From: Glandiceps talaboti
Taxonomy: Eukaryota; Hemichordata; Enteropneusta; Spengelidae
Assembly (NCBI RefSeq): GCF_964340395.1
Contig: NC_135557.1
Coordinates: 24,641,563 to 24,684,062, forward strand
Length of the DNA stretch: 42,500 nt
Direction: 5' to 3'
The position numbers and the translations under genes were made by a program. Below the pieces are notes generated by a model. That model was not told the DNA's origin and did no database searches. It worked only from the letters and a program-made list of their open reading frames with translations. Below, in pieces: positions 12,301 to 23,163 of the stretch; position 1 is the first letter of the stretch; every line of letters begins with the position of its first letter.

Positions 12301-15300
12301 GTTTCAGCTTCCTGATCAGCGTCACATAATGGGCTTCAATGGATAGCATTCACCATTGATATTTGACATTTGTACTCTTATGTCAGGAAGTCACTGAACA
12401 AAAGGCTTTCTGGAGCGCTAATGGTTAAATGACGGACAAGTACTTGTATGCGGTTGCATTTATGACCCCCCCCCCTGTGAGACCAGGGTAGTGTCAGGTG
12501 CAATCTTTTAAATACTTTTGCATCGAATTGTAAGCACAACTTCAAAATGTTGTGTTCCTAATTCATCTTTAAAGAACAAAGATATTTTGACTTTCATGAT
12601 GAGCACACTATATAAATTCCACATATATACAATTAGATAGTATTTCCTACTATTTTTGTTCATTCAGCCAAGGAAGCTACAACTGAAAAAAGTTCCTGCC
12701 ATGGTGAGTGGAATACAAGCAGTGACTAACCCCATGGTCATTGGCATTTTCCGACTGAATCAAGAAAAATGAGGGAACGATATAATCTTAATCATAATCG
12801 CAATTTTGAATCATTTACTCGTATTGTCAAGCATGTAGAACCAGTGGTCGTGAGAAGTAAAAATAGTAGGATATAAATTCAGTACTTTCTGTTCGAGCGC
12901 GTTTTCACTGGCTTTCTTGAGGTACTGGTATGTTCTATATAGGAAATACGATTACTTACTTTTCACCGGTTCTGTTCCTCCAATGAATGACTGCAAAATC
13001 TTGACCATCACATATTCTATTGAATATAGGGTCGATCATTTGACGTACATACGATGACCATACAAAATGCTTATCAATATGATTATCGATTTCATCATTA
13101 TATGGCGTTATAAGTGGAACGATGTCTTCACTTTTTGAGATCAGTAAACATCTTTGATCTGCGGTTTCCTTGAGGAAGAGTTCGTGTTTCTCTTTTGGAT
13201 CTTCCCAGTTGACGACAACCTTTGGTGGGTACTTCTTCCTCAACTCGTCGAGTGCGTAAAACATTCCCCAAAATCGTTTGCTATTGTCCATGTCGTCATT
13301 CAATATGTGCTCCATTATTTTTCGTTCGAGGTCGTTTAATGTGTCGTTGCAGTCTCTGTAGAAATCCGAAACGGTAGCGACAGGCATGATTTCTTTGAGC
13401 GAATCCACGTCTAATGTTTCTTCGACAGTTTTTAAAGAGAAAATGACATTTTCCTGCAGTCTGTCGTGAACTCTGAATGGGACGGTGACAATACTTCTGT
13501 TTTGGTACATGGCAAGATGCGCTCCAACTCTAAACATGGAGAATGCCCAGTTTGGTCCTCCGTCGAAGATATCGTAGAGTGGAAACAGATAACGATGTTT
13601 ACTATCCCCGAAATGTGGTTGGTCTCTATTAAAGAAGTCTGATATCGGCCTAAGTTCCTATAAGAAAATGAAAAACACAATCAAGATATTAACCTACTGT
13701 GAATATTTTTTTTAGATCCATTATACGGTGTTCAAATTCCCAAATAGTAATTTTACGAATGTCAACACTGTGTGCATTACTGAACGGTTATGTACAAGGT
13801 ATTCATTATAAAAATGCATTAGAATCGTGTGTTTGTGTCGTATGCCAATATATTACGGCGTGCATGCATCGGTCATAGGAACGGAACTCTCTGACAACTA
13901 TGGTAAGAAATCTTTTATGACTGCTAGATGATAAACTTTCTTCCTATCATGTAAACTCTCAGGAACAGCAAACTGTATGCATTTCTTTTGATATGATAGA
14001 TTTACTGTGTGTTGTCATGTTTATTTGTTCGTTACTAATTCCGATGTGTGTTAATGTGTGTAATATATACATTAAATATGTAAATTAGAATGAATATCAA
14101 ACCATCGGGACTACATTCCGTATACTCCTTATTTTCGTATGTTTGTTTTCTGAGGAAATAGTTGACACATTTCAGTTGTAGTGCTTCAAGTAGCCAAGTA
14201 TGTCTGTATTTCATTTCGAATGCAATGAATTCTTATCACACAATGGGCACATAACGCCTAGAGGTAGACGGGGTAATTTTGATGAGAGAGCTCCAAGCAA
14301 GTTAAGAATTATAAGAAGCATGATTTCAATTTCGGATTCCCACATCACTGATATATTATTGGTTGAGCCATACAGATTACACACGTCCTTCTTTTGTTTT
14401 TATCTATAGCTCTGTCAGACAAGACGACAACAGTTGTAGTTTTCATAACTACATTGTAATCCTAGTCAGAGCTAAGCCTTCAAATCGGTTGATAAGAGTA
14501 TGGTGAGGGGTTACACTGCCACGTAGCAGAATGACACAATATGATCAGTCAACTCAGTCACTGTAATAAATGTTATTATGGGGCCGGGATTAAACGCCAA
14601 CCGAAAACAAACAAGTGCGATGACCACACTAAAGACAGATCGCGATAGAATTGTTTTACTCTGCAAGTGTGTACAGGTCATTCAACCTATGACAGACTTA
14701 ACTATTTGGAATCTCGTCAACAGAACCCTGGATTGTACGTGGGTTAATTAAAACCAGTAGCCCCGAAAAAGTCTTTTTGTCTGTTCTTCAATATAATCTG
14801 GGGTACGGGATCTGCCATTGAAATATTCGAAGTTACCGTTTCCGGTCCACTATTACTAGTTTTGGGCAAGTTTGAAAAGTGTTCAAAATCAATATTGTTG
14901 TCAGAATTGACAATGTGGAAACATCCATTTAATCGACGATTGGACAATACTGGGTTAAGTGTCCTCTAAAAACTTCTGAAAAGATCATTGCTATTTACTA
15001 GTGGCAAATTACAGATCGTATTCTGCAGAGTAAATTGTACCGGTTTTGAACGACTTATAACGGCATGTAGAAAGTGAAAGAAAGGGCAAGGTATTTATGA
15101 AAGAAACATTCCATTACAAATCTACAAACATAATATTTGCACTCCCCTGAAAATACTAAGTAGGAAATGCCTCATGTACCTGCATGTTTGTTCCCCAAGG
15201 TACAAATACTACAATATATTTTAATGAGTACAAAAAATGGCAGCTACAACTATTGCCATGTTCATGTCAAGTACACAAACATAAGTACCCCCTCCCCACG

Positions 15301-18300
15301 CCAATGTAGAATATTCACCCTTCTGGTAGCATTGAGCGATATATTGATTTTATTCGCGAATGATTGTGGCAGTCTGAAATAAAGTGGCATCGAAGTCATG
15401 TTGGATGGGCAAGACAGTCTAGAATGGTCTTGTTCACTTAAGATTCCGTCGTTATTTTTGGTTAATGTGTTTACCGACTTGGCGTGGTCACAACTCTCTC
15501 CTTATAAAGCATGAAACGGACTATTAACTCGAAATAGAATATAGTCCTATATTGTTACCGTCTTGACTTTAATTACCACAAGTCGTCTGAATAAAGATCA
15601 TTACTTCAATATGCTAATTCTAGTCAAATCTATTCAGCAATGACCACCTGGACAGTATCTACTTATTCAATGTAAAGTATGGCGACGTCATCAAGTCTTC
15701 GTCAGAATCACAAAGTTATTTTGTATAAGACTCCTGAGAATGTAGTTAAAGAGCGAGTTCGTCGATTTTTTATTGATTTTGTTTCAGATTAGGAAGTTCT
15801 TACATAGTTGTTATATGCTATGTGCTACGAAACACGTACAACAACAAAATGTGTGAATTGTTTTACTATAGGCCAACGCCCATGTCAACCTTTTAGGTAT
15901 CGGGTATCGACCACAAAGCACCAAGCAGTTGCATCACAGGTCAATTCATTTATATAGATTCACACTTCTTGAATTTATTTCTCAAAGTGCATAACTTATC
16001 TAACGTAGGTTTAGATGAACATCCGTGCACGTGCTTGCACGTGTTCACTGTAGTCATTTTGGAGACATAAAGGAGACTTTTACAGCCTTTTCAGTAATTA
16101 TGCTAATAATACGGGGTACGAAGGCAATCATTTCAAAGGTTACCAGAGCGTGTTTTTCATATTAATACACATCGATTCCGTAAAAATCCTGAACCTGTCA
16201 TGAGCACGTCCGCTGCGGTCGAGTCTGCTGAAAGGCGTCGGTCACGAGACACTCCGTCATTGGCAAGGGTTTCTGTGTACCCTTTGTTATAACCCTATGC
16301 CACAATCTGAGGAAATGGATTCATGTTTTAACATTAACATGCAACTACTGTGAGCCAGAATCTACAACGCTTTGAGTTGACAATATACAAAAGAAGTACT
16401 TATAAAAGTAAAAAACTGAATAGCTACAGCATTCCCTCCTTATCCATTTACCCCGAGGTTCATTTTGTTTGGAACAATACCAAGTCCGTATAGTATTTCA
16501 GACCAGGGTCTTACATGTCCTCTTTACAACCTGGCACTTCATTGGTTTTCTTTTCACGAACTGGTGATAATTACCATTACAAATAACAGTAAATAATAAG
16601 TGCACATCCTTTAATAACAGCTGTGAAACTTGCCGATGAGCTCATTTAAATATTGCAGTACTTAATCAAACCGCAGACAAGTAAGTTTCTTGTCTGTGAT
16701 CAAACTTGCGACAATAAACTTCAGTGCTAATGTCGTCGTTATTTATAATACTGTAAAAGTAGAGAGATGGTCGTTATAAGAACGTCATTTTATGGTTTGT
16801 AAATAGTGAAATGTATGTGTCGTCTAGCTACTCTTAAAGACCAATATTTCAATCTTAGGTTCGCATACATTATTATATAGGATGACCCTTTTGTTCTGGA
16901 CAAACTTTATCAGTACTTCTGTCAGAACAATGTTTTGCAGATGTAAATTTGAACTCTAATCCGAGGGCCTCGCTTTCAATATCAGATTTCCCATCCTTTT
17001 AATCATCAATCAATATCTGAATTCAACCTTGTCGCCACGGTAACACGTTTCCATGGTTGTCCAAAATTCCTTCATTTTTTTTCATTCAAAATAAGTACCA
17101 AAGCCAACCCGCCGTTAGAGTAAAGTGAAAGGGCATGTATCATAGCACGTAGTAATATATATATATTACACATTGTGGTTAAATGGAACAAGGGCTGCAA
17201 TTTGCCATCCATCAATTGTAGCAATTACTTGTAAAAACTAGTAAAAGCCTAGTTTGTTTTCCAAAGTAACAACGGTATTTTTCTGCTCTTTTTTCTAATA
17301 TTACAGATGTCGGAAATATTTGGTCTTAGTTATCGGTTGAACTAAATGTCATTCCCATGTAAGCCTCACAAGGGTTCTCACTTGAACATTTATACACATC
17401 AGTCGTCTGCTACTTTTGGAGAAAGAGTTCAATCATAACCAGAAGGACAGTTTGAATAAAAGCCATACACATGTATGTAAATATTGTTTTATACTTCACC
17501 TACTTTGATAAGTAAATAAGCTGAGTGTATCTGTAGTTAGGACCCTGCTATTATGAAAACTAATTAGTGGGAGAATCAATGTCAAGGAATATCCTAGGAT
17601 TTAACTGTGTACGTCATCTATTGACCATGTACATTCCTATGTTATCGATTCCATTGAACAAAGTACGAACAAACAAATGGTCCAAATTCACCATAATTTG
17701 TTTTAAACCTCACACCACTATATCTGAGTTTAGACCACTGACAGTCTAGAAAAAAAAACCTAACATGTGGGTAACAGTGTGGAAATTTGGAAATCAACTC
17801 TGGACAGTGTAGAAAAACCCTCATCTTCATTGTCTTTGACAATCGTCTATATCATAACAATAACAATAAAAAAATTAAACATACCCCCATAATGGGGGAA
17901 TCTTATCTGAAGGGTTCTAGTAGATTGGGAAGCATCTGTAACAAGACTGTCTGGTTATATAGGCATATACTAGTGTTTCATATCCAATCACAACGAACCC
18001 TGTGAAAAGAGTCACGATGTACCGCGAAATACACAGGGTGTACAAATGTAAATTATAGAAATTCTGATTAAATATTCGAATTGAGGGTTCAATTAAAAGC
18101 ACGATTCGAGTTATTTTCAACTATTTCAGAATGAAACACCGTGTGCATTCTCTCCATGAAAACTGTGCTGAAGAATTTTAAATACATTTCCGTCTCATTA
18201 GACTGTGGTTGATCATACCACCCTGCATGACAATGTATTCCCTTTGTCCCAATTCTCGAATCAGATTTATTGTTCTGTCTATTTACCAGCAAACTAATCA

Positions 18301-18671
18301 ATGCAACGTTCGAAGAGAAGACATTAAATTTCAATTTTTACCGAACTGTTCGGGAATTGATGTCAGATACTAAATTTATGTATTGACAAAATCTTAAAAG
18401 AGCGATTCCACTATTATAAACTTAACAAAATGGGTGGCACGCTAATTTATTGTTATAAAGCTCCCGGATGTGCAACCCCAGAACAGCAGATAAGAAAATC
18501 AACATGAGCGCCTACCTTTGGTTTGGGTGGTTCCGTAGCTACTTCTACCATCATTCTGAGATTACCAGTGACCATGATATGTATAAATGATGCCAAAGAC
18601 AACAGAACAAGGAGAAGAATTATTCTTGACTTGAACAGTTTGCGCACCGTGCGTAAAGATATGAGGACCAT
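9256..18671 (-). CDS. gene A: POFUT-like O-fucosyltransferase family protein, type II membrane (5 exons, 430 aa)
   Basis: Spliced exons: 18671-18516, 13657-12960, 11208-11043, 9814-9679, 9392-9256. Residues 1-16 are basic, about 17-34 form a membrane anchor, and a short stem follows. The catalytic-type region has YLFPLYDIFDGGPNWAFS (75-92), matching in position the glycine-rich nucleotide-sugar loop of protein O-fucosyltransferases. It continues with N105-R-S, then H277-W-R279 in the place of the family HxR motif, and FVGWRVSSWSGIV (390-402), like the C-terminal FIGNCVSSF segment of POFUT1. Sequons lie at N105, N156 and N280. Such enzymes move fucose from GDP-fucose to proteins in the secretory pathway. 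Known POFUT1/2 are soluble ER proteins, whereas this one has an anchor and no ER-retention tail, so the Golgi is likelier. The substrate is unknown and identity to GT65 or GT68 is not settled. Confidence 0.85.
9679..9814 (-). CDS. gene A exon 4
   Basis: 136 bases, codons 341-385 plus one base. Acceptor ATCTTCCAG (9817-9815), donor CTCC|GTAAGT. Encodes DLIHRLDNLIPKIFSLRD and ends DDLYILSMIEQEISL, the acidic and hydrophobic helix that precedes the last conserved strand in this family. The one-base overhang joins exon 5 to make Arg386. Confidence 0.87.
10269..10350. repeat. AT-rich imperfect inverted repeat
   Basis: TATAATAGATGTATATATGT followed by ACAGTGTAT pairs, with a few mismatches, with ATACACTGTATATGTATATA at 10325-10350. 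It could form a long AT hairpin. It sits next to the hammerhead-like motif and may belong to the same relic. Confidence 0.5.
10436..10484 (-). ncRNA. hammerhead-ribozyme-like motif (type I, minimal stem III), intron 3 of gene A
   Basis: Minus strand 5' to 3': stem I strand UUUGUUGU (10484-10477), core CUGAUGA (10476-10470), stem II CGCA-CUA-UGCG (10468-10458), core GAAA (10456-10453), stem III as A-C-U closing on A-G-U with loop CCG (10453-10445), then U10444 as the base before cleavage and ACAACCAA (10443-10436) pairing back to stem I with one mismatch. All invariant core bases appear in the right order. Weak points are a U-U pair at the base of stem II and U rather than C or A at the cleavage site. 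Short-stem-III hammerheads are known from Penelope-like elements and retrozymes, so this is probably a retroelement relic. It lies on the gene A sense strand. Confidence 0.6.
10958..10990. repeat. (CGA)n/(GAT)n short microsatellite in gene A intron 3
   Basis: About 33 bases of GACGAC units flanked by GATGATG, 53 bases inside the intron from the exon 3 donor. It generates polyserine or polyarginine open frames on the minus strand, which are artefacts. Confidence 0.8.
11043..11208 (-). CDS. gene A exon 3
   Basis: 166 bases: one base completes codon 285 (AAT, Asn), then codons 286-340. Starts CIAGSNWAPN and ends IYVAYPPYEQ, a beta-strand-like stretch typical of a nucleotide-sugar fold. The acceptor has a long pyrimidine tract (CTTTTTTTTCAG); donor CAG|GTAATT. 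Phases match both neighbours. Confidence 0.85.
11331..11421. mobile_element. 91-bp MITE with 10-bp target-site duplication, gene A intron 2
   Basis: The element starts TAGTCTCGGTTACCC and ends GGGTAACCGAGAGACTA, inverted repeats differing by a two-base insertion. The inner arms GCCGCTGGGG and CCCCTAGCGGC also pair. AAACTATTTA flanks it directly on both sides (11321-11330 and 11422-11431). It has no coding capacity and is GC-rich against an AT-rich background. A 9-10 base duplication is usual for Mutator-like elements, but the family is not proven. Confidence 0.8.
11432..12959. other. rest of gene A intron 2
   Basis: Intronic, without exon-like frames. A run of 11 C residues occurs near 12468-12478. 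A tRNA-B-box-like GAGTTCAATC near 12113 is too weak to call. Confidence 0.5.
12960..13657 (-). CDS. gene A exon 2: main catalytic-type region
   Basis: 698 bases, residues 53-284 plus two bases of codon 285. Acceptor TTCTTATAG (AG at 13659-13658), donor AA|GTAAGT. It holds the GGPNW loop (85-89), the hydrophobic helix-like segment FRVGAHLAMY, two sequons (N105, N156), a charged Lys/Glu-rich middle and the HWR motif (277-279). The reading frame extends upstream of the first Met (residue 93) to the acceptor, showing that Met is internal. Confidence 0.88.
13658..18515. other. gene A intron 1 (4.9 kb)
   Basis: Large first coding intron. Apart from the optional stem exon at 14837-14965, no exon fits the phase 0 junction between exons 1 and 2 well. 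A GC-richer patch near 16200-16260 has no long open frame. Confidence 0.5.
14837..14965 (-). CDS. possible extra stem exon of gene A (optional)
   Basis: A 43-codon open stretch lies between acceptor TTTTTAG (14967-14966) and donor ACG|GTAACT. It is phase 0 at both ends, so it could be inserted between exons 1 and 2 without a frame change. It encodes a hydrophilic Asn/Ser-rich segment, as expected for a stem. A competing AG lies just upstream, the acceptor is mediocre, and joining exon 1 directly to exon 2 already works. Confidence 0.25.
18516..18671 (-). CDS. gene A exon 1: start and signal anchor
   Basis: Encodes residues 1-52: a basic N-terminus (R7, R10, K11, K14, R16), a hydrophobic span at 17-34, then a Pro/Lys stem ending PPKPK. 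The start sits in CCACCATGG, a near-ideal Kozak context. A strong acceptor (CTCTCCTTGCAG, AG at 18710-18709) lies 37 bases upstream, so the exon likely runs from 18708 and at least one untranslated exon precedes it. Donor AAG|GTAGGC, phase 0. Confidence 0.85.
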
Positions 18672-18779
18672 GGTGGAAACTCAGTTCTTTCCTAATGACA
18701 CGAACAACCTGCAAGGAGAGAATAATACGATCTAACATCAATTATACCGAGTGCTATTGTTCGCTTGGTTTGCTATACT

Positions 18780-19206
18780 TTAGGATTAGTAAACGAATGC
18801 CTTATTACACAAACTACAAACATTACATCATAACATGTACATTATGGTAGTGGTTACGACTTAAGTTTATACAGAAGATGGAGAGCACTTTCTACAGCAC
18901 GCTTGGATATGATGGTATTGTTCACCTGACGCTGGTAAACGATAGGATTTACTTGGTAGACGAATGTACCTATTGTACGAAAAACGGCCATGTATGTACA
19001 TGATGCCAATGATTAGAACCATGTACAGACTCCGACCACTATAGTGGTGATCTGAGGTACAGACGAAGGGAGATCCCATTTTACAGTGCGTTCGGACATG
19101 TTGCTATGGTTAGCCAATAGACTAATGCCCCTGTTACAGTGTACTAGTATATAATTGATGACTACGATTACTATTCTAGAGACGAATGACCCTCTATTAC
19201 AGTATG
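18780..19206. repeat. degenerate repeats with a GACGAATG core
   Basis: Four related segments contain variants of GACGAATGCCCTATTACAGT, at about 18791, 18957, 19112 and 19178, each preceded by a GGATTA-like stretch. Spacing is uneven and identity modest, which suggests an old local duplication series. Confidence 0.4.
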
Positions 19207-19508
19207 TTTTGATCAATATTGCATGTAGAATAAAATAATGTCTTATCTAAATTTTTGCAACAGATAATCCTAGAAATAATATGTTTAACTTCTTACAGAA
19301 ACACCCATCCCAGATTCTGATTATGAAGGTATCATGATGTTCCAACCGACATGTTCTTGATATCAGATCTCACATTAGGGAATATTTAGTAACTAGCGCA
19401 AATCTCGCAAACAAATCTCACAAAGGAGAGAATACTTTTCCAAGTGAACACGGTAAGGTCTCTTCTCCTATTTCACAAGTGAGGTGGTTGTACACATACA
19501 ACGGTGAA

Positions 19509-19688
19509 TCATGAATGATTAGTAACATCCTTCATGGCCATATTCAATTGTAGTGTAGGTTGTAGCCTGATGTAGACCGTGGACGGATCGCTCAATTGTG
19601 ATACTTCAAAAGGGTAGACGTACTCGACTCCTACGCACGAGTGGGTGATATGAAATACGACAATAGCAAATAAAGAAACCGCTCCCAT
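19509..19688 (-). CDS. possible small signal-peptide ORF (59 aa), unrecognised
   Basis: From ATG at 19688 the frame reads MGAVSLFAIVVFHITHSCVG, signal-peptide-like, followed by about 39 polar residues and TGA at 19511-19509. The frame continues open upstream to 19853 (114 codons). No family is recognised and no splice partners were found, so it may be chance. It lies upstream of gene A on the same strand. Confidence 0.15.
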   Translation of the reverse strand: MGAVSLFAIVVFHITHSCVGVEYVYPFEVSQLSDPSTVYIRLQPTLQLNMAMKDVTNHS

Positions 19689-20023
19689 CCATAATGGATT
19701 TGAACCATTCGTCTTACCACTCTCGTTTTCATAATTACTCGGCCGTAAACAAGAACAAAAGACAATTTCCAAATCATTGTAAATGACATCGCAACAGGTG
19801 ATAGCTCCAGTCTCTCTATGCTCGAATGCATACAGACAGATATTGGAATGCATTTTAATATAACCCCTGCATACGCCATATCAGAAAATAAATGTGGTTA
19901 GTATTGCACTCGTTTGAATAGTAGTAACACGATGACACAGGTTACATGGAGCTTTGTAATAAGACCATGAATTGTCCAAAAAGATTATATCTCAATACAA
20001 TGTCATAAAATAACGTGGTAGAG

Positions 20024-20049
20024 CATAGACCCTCCACCGAGGGTCTATG
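20024..20049. mobile_element. 26-bp micro-foldback, copy 1
   Basis: Perfect 11-base inverted repeats CATAGACCCTC and GAGGGTCTATG enclose the loop CACC. The flanks are GGTAGAG (20017-20023) and GGTAGAA (20050-20056), a 7-base duplication with one mismatch. The same arm sequence recurs at 34187-34216 with its own perfect 7-base duplication, so this looks like a dispersed, transposed unit. Confidence 0.6.
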
Positions 20050-20731
20050 GGTAGAATACGTATGGAAGAGATTCACAAACTGGCGTTTGCTGTGAACCCG
20101 GGGATGTTACAAAAGCTGCCTGTTAGTGTTAATGGGAACATGATGGGAAATACCCAGCTGGACAGAATTCATCAAAGTGATTCCTATCAGGCCTGCACCA
20201 CATGAACACCGCATAGAAGTATAACAATTGGCAAATCTAGTTATCTCGGGCGAGGCATGGTGGGAAGGAAACAAAGTTAGAATTTTATCAACGTTTGGAC
20301 CAAAGTCTAAACAATGCCTTGGACCACTATAGAGATCAATCGGTCTGAGACAATGCTAAGGTAGTAATTTATGTGTAAAACTTGTATCAGTGTTTACTTC
20401 CTATGATGCCCGTCACAGTGTACATGTCTTAGTTTACACATTTTATAATCACAATTATTTAGAGATAGCGTGATCCAGGATTGGGAAAACTGACTTTTGT
20501 GTATTGCCTAAACATAAGACATATAGTGACGACAAATCTGCTGTGGTTTACAACATTTCGTTGTTGGAGGGCGTCTAGTAATATATTTTATGTAACGTGG
20601 TGATAAAAGTAACCTGGAAAAAACAATTAGAGCAGTAGTTCCATAAAATACGCATACGCAATAAAACTAATTAGACCCTGTGGGAAGTCCGTGGTCAAAC
20701 TAATTGGTTCGAAAATAGGTTTGGAAAACAC

Positions 20732-20898
20732 TACCTGGAATAATTGTAGCGTTTGTTGTGATTTTGAGGGCTTTTTCGTCTATTCTTGTGCCTTTTTAAG
20801 TTCCGGTTTGATCGGGTTAAGCATCGGAACGTAAACTGGCACAAAAACAGACGAAAAAGCCCTCAAAATCACAGCAAACGCTACAATTATTCCAGGTA
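20732..20898. mobile_element. 167-bp foldback MITE with 9-bp target-site duplication
   Basis: Terminal inverted repeats of about 60 bases begin TACCTGGAATAATTGTAGCG and are almost perfectly complementary to the right end, with a central region of about 45 bases. GGAAAACAC flanks it exactly on both sides (20723-20731 and 20899-20907). It has no coding capacity. The high arm identity indicates a fairly recent insertion. The 9-base duplication suggests a Mutator-like source. Confidence 0.88.
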
Positions 20899-21062
20899 GG
20901 AAAACACAAACATCAATCCAACTACAATATGAAACAACCATCAAAGGATACAGGATTTGATGTTATTAGTAAGTATGAAAATGAACAAGCATGGATTTCC
21001 GCGAAACCGTTTCTTTATTTAAAAAACGTCACCGGCATGTCGGTCACATACAGGGATATACC

Positions 21063-21200
21063 TCCCACAAGGGCCTATGATACAGGAGACTGCCAGGGAT
21101 GTAACTACCTCCACAAGGGCCTATGATACAGGAGACTGTCAAGGGTGTAACTACCTCCACAAGGGCCTATGATGCAGGAGACTGTCAGGGATGTAACTAC
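21063..21200. repeat. 3 x 46-bp tandem repeat
   Basis: Three head-to-tail units read CACAAGGGCCTATGATACAG, then GAGACTGTCAGGGATGTAAC, then TACCTC. They begin at about 21063, 21109 and 21155 and differ by a few bases. Confidence 0.9.
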
Positions 21201-22815
21201 ACTCAACAGGTGTTATTTTATCACTGACTGTTTTTTCTATACGTTATTATACACCATCTTAGGAGACCACATTGGTAGCAATTCGTTACACTATGTAAAT
21301 ATATAAAGTACTCTGGTATACAACTATTTAAGGGCCGCTACTATGCACAGAATCAGGACGTTATTGCCGTTGGGTACACAGGTACACATACCTGGATATC
21401 ACATCCACAAGAAAACTCGTATACTGTGAGTCGTCGCTCAATGAACTCTCCACTAAACCTATCAATCTATTGACAAATATGTTATACACTGTAGTTATTA
21501 TTTTAGTATGAACCAAGTTCATCATACAACTTTTCTAACACTACGAACAAAACGTCTTCGTATTGACAGAGAAAGGGCGCGGCACAACAACAAAATGCGA
21601 ATGAATGAATGAAAGGGATATTATATTACGTAACGGTTACCAAAATGGTGATTCATCAAGTAGACGCCTAGCGAAATACAAGGGCATGGCAAGACAACAC
21701 GAAACGCCCTCGTGGAGATATATTCTAATTGCCAACGTTTTCATTGAATGGAGTGTTTTTTTCAAGAAAGAACAAGAACCCTGCTGATGTGAACTATGGA
21801 GCTTGAATACATACAAGTACGGTATCTAAAAACCCACGAGTAGGAATGTACGTCACTACTGAAGCCAGTTACATACATAGACATTGAGACTTAAAAAAAT
21901 GAGTATGGCTAGGAGACAACACTTTATAATTACACAGTGCTCAAACCTTGCATATCTGGTAAAATGATTGGTATCACAGGTGTCTGGTCTGTTCATACGG
22001 CGGATGTATGTTCACATGCTGCCAGTTGTATTCATACTGTATCAACACGACTATACTGCTAACGAATATGGACTATAAAATGAGTTTTTTCACAGAACAG
22101 CGTAAACATAGTGGTCACAGCTCACATCAAGAAAATTGTTGTCGAATTAGGTATGTGATGGTCATATACAGATTTGAGTATACTCAAGAATAAGCCTGAG
22201 GTTTGAGCCTCGTTTGTAACAAACGACACCTGCTGTGTCGGTATGTAGTCGGTACAAAACATACGATGGTTGAAAACTTTGCTTACCCAGACCAAATATC
22301 AGGACTCTATCAGTTTGAACCGTTGTTAGCCCAGCAGAACTATGCCTAGTCTAGTGTCTGGTGCCTTTAGTAACTCGGTAGATGAAAACTCGTGAGGTGG
22401 ACAGGACGAATTGTGGGATGTAAACGGAAAACACGACCACCACGCCGACCGCGTTGGACACTGTGAAAAACGATGGCCGTACACATACGGACCTCATCTT
22501 TATTCATAGCCAGACAGACAATAGGATGGTCTTGAAAGAAAGTGAATTACAATTGGTGGTTAATCGTGGCAAGGGAACAATACGTGGCCAATCAAGCATG
22601 CCGCAGGGAAAGTCAATGTTACGTAATAATTACATAGTAATACTTACCTAGCAAATCAAAAGTATGCTGTTTTGAATGTTGCGTTTCCAGACCCTGAACG
22701 CAACCGGGAACCCCAATCTTTGTCACACTTACTTGTGAGCGTAAAGATATGTTCTGTTGTATGAATTATACGCAAGAGATAGTTCTGTGGTGTTACAAAT
22801 GTAATGTAATCGGAG
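21201..22815. other. non-coding stretch, no gene recognised
   Basis: Several frames of 60-65 codons (for example 22454-22651 plus) have no recognisable domain or splice context. The stretch around 22380-22640 is GC-richer than its surroundings and might be a decayed repeat, but nothing supports a name. Confidence 0.4.
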
Positions 22816-23163
22816 CGGCATTACCCGCTCCTCTCTTGAATGGCTCGTGCCACAAACCGCGATATTTCTCGTCGCTGAACTTTTCCCAACAGCTAAATCA
22901 CACAGAGCTCCTCGAACGCTTCCATTCTAACTTAAAACACCAAATGCAAACCAATTATTTCATTTCACGTGCAGCTAAGGAGACTTTTTTGAGTGGTTGT
23001 ACGTTGAACGAGAAATTAAATAATAGGTTTCCATTTGATGTTTTAAGGTGAAATGGAAGCATTTGGAGGGTTCTGTGTGATTTATTTATTGGGGAAATGT
23101 TCAGCGACGAGAAATATCGTGGTTTGTGACACAAGCCGTGAGGAATGGCTAGTGCCACCGCGG
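22816..23163. mobile_element. long inverted-repeat (foldback) element, about 350 bp
   Basis: The left arm (about 22845-22990) and right arm (about 22995-23145) are reverse complements at roughly 80-85 percent by eye. They share GATATTTCTCGTCGCTGAAC, AAATCACACAGA and TTAAAACA. The outer ends pair less well, and a clear target duplication was not found, so the borders are approximate. The two open frames in it (plus 22749-23051, minus 22955-23158) mirror each other because of the palindrome and are not genes. Confidence 0.75.

Noticed and set aside
13154-13339. 61-codon plus-strand frame
   Set aside because: Antisense shadow of gene A exon 2.
17883-17898. CCCCCAT-A-ATGGGGG palindrome
   Set aside because: Only 7-base arms with no flanking duplication; within chance for the window.
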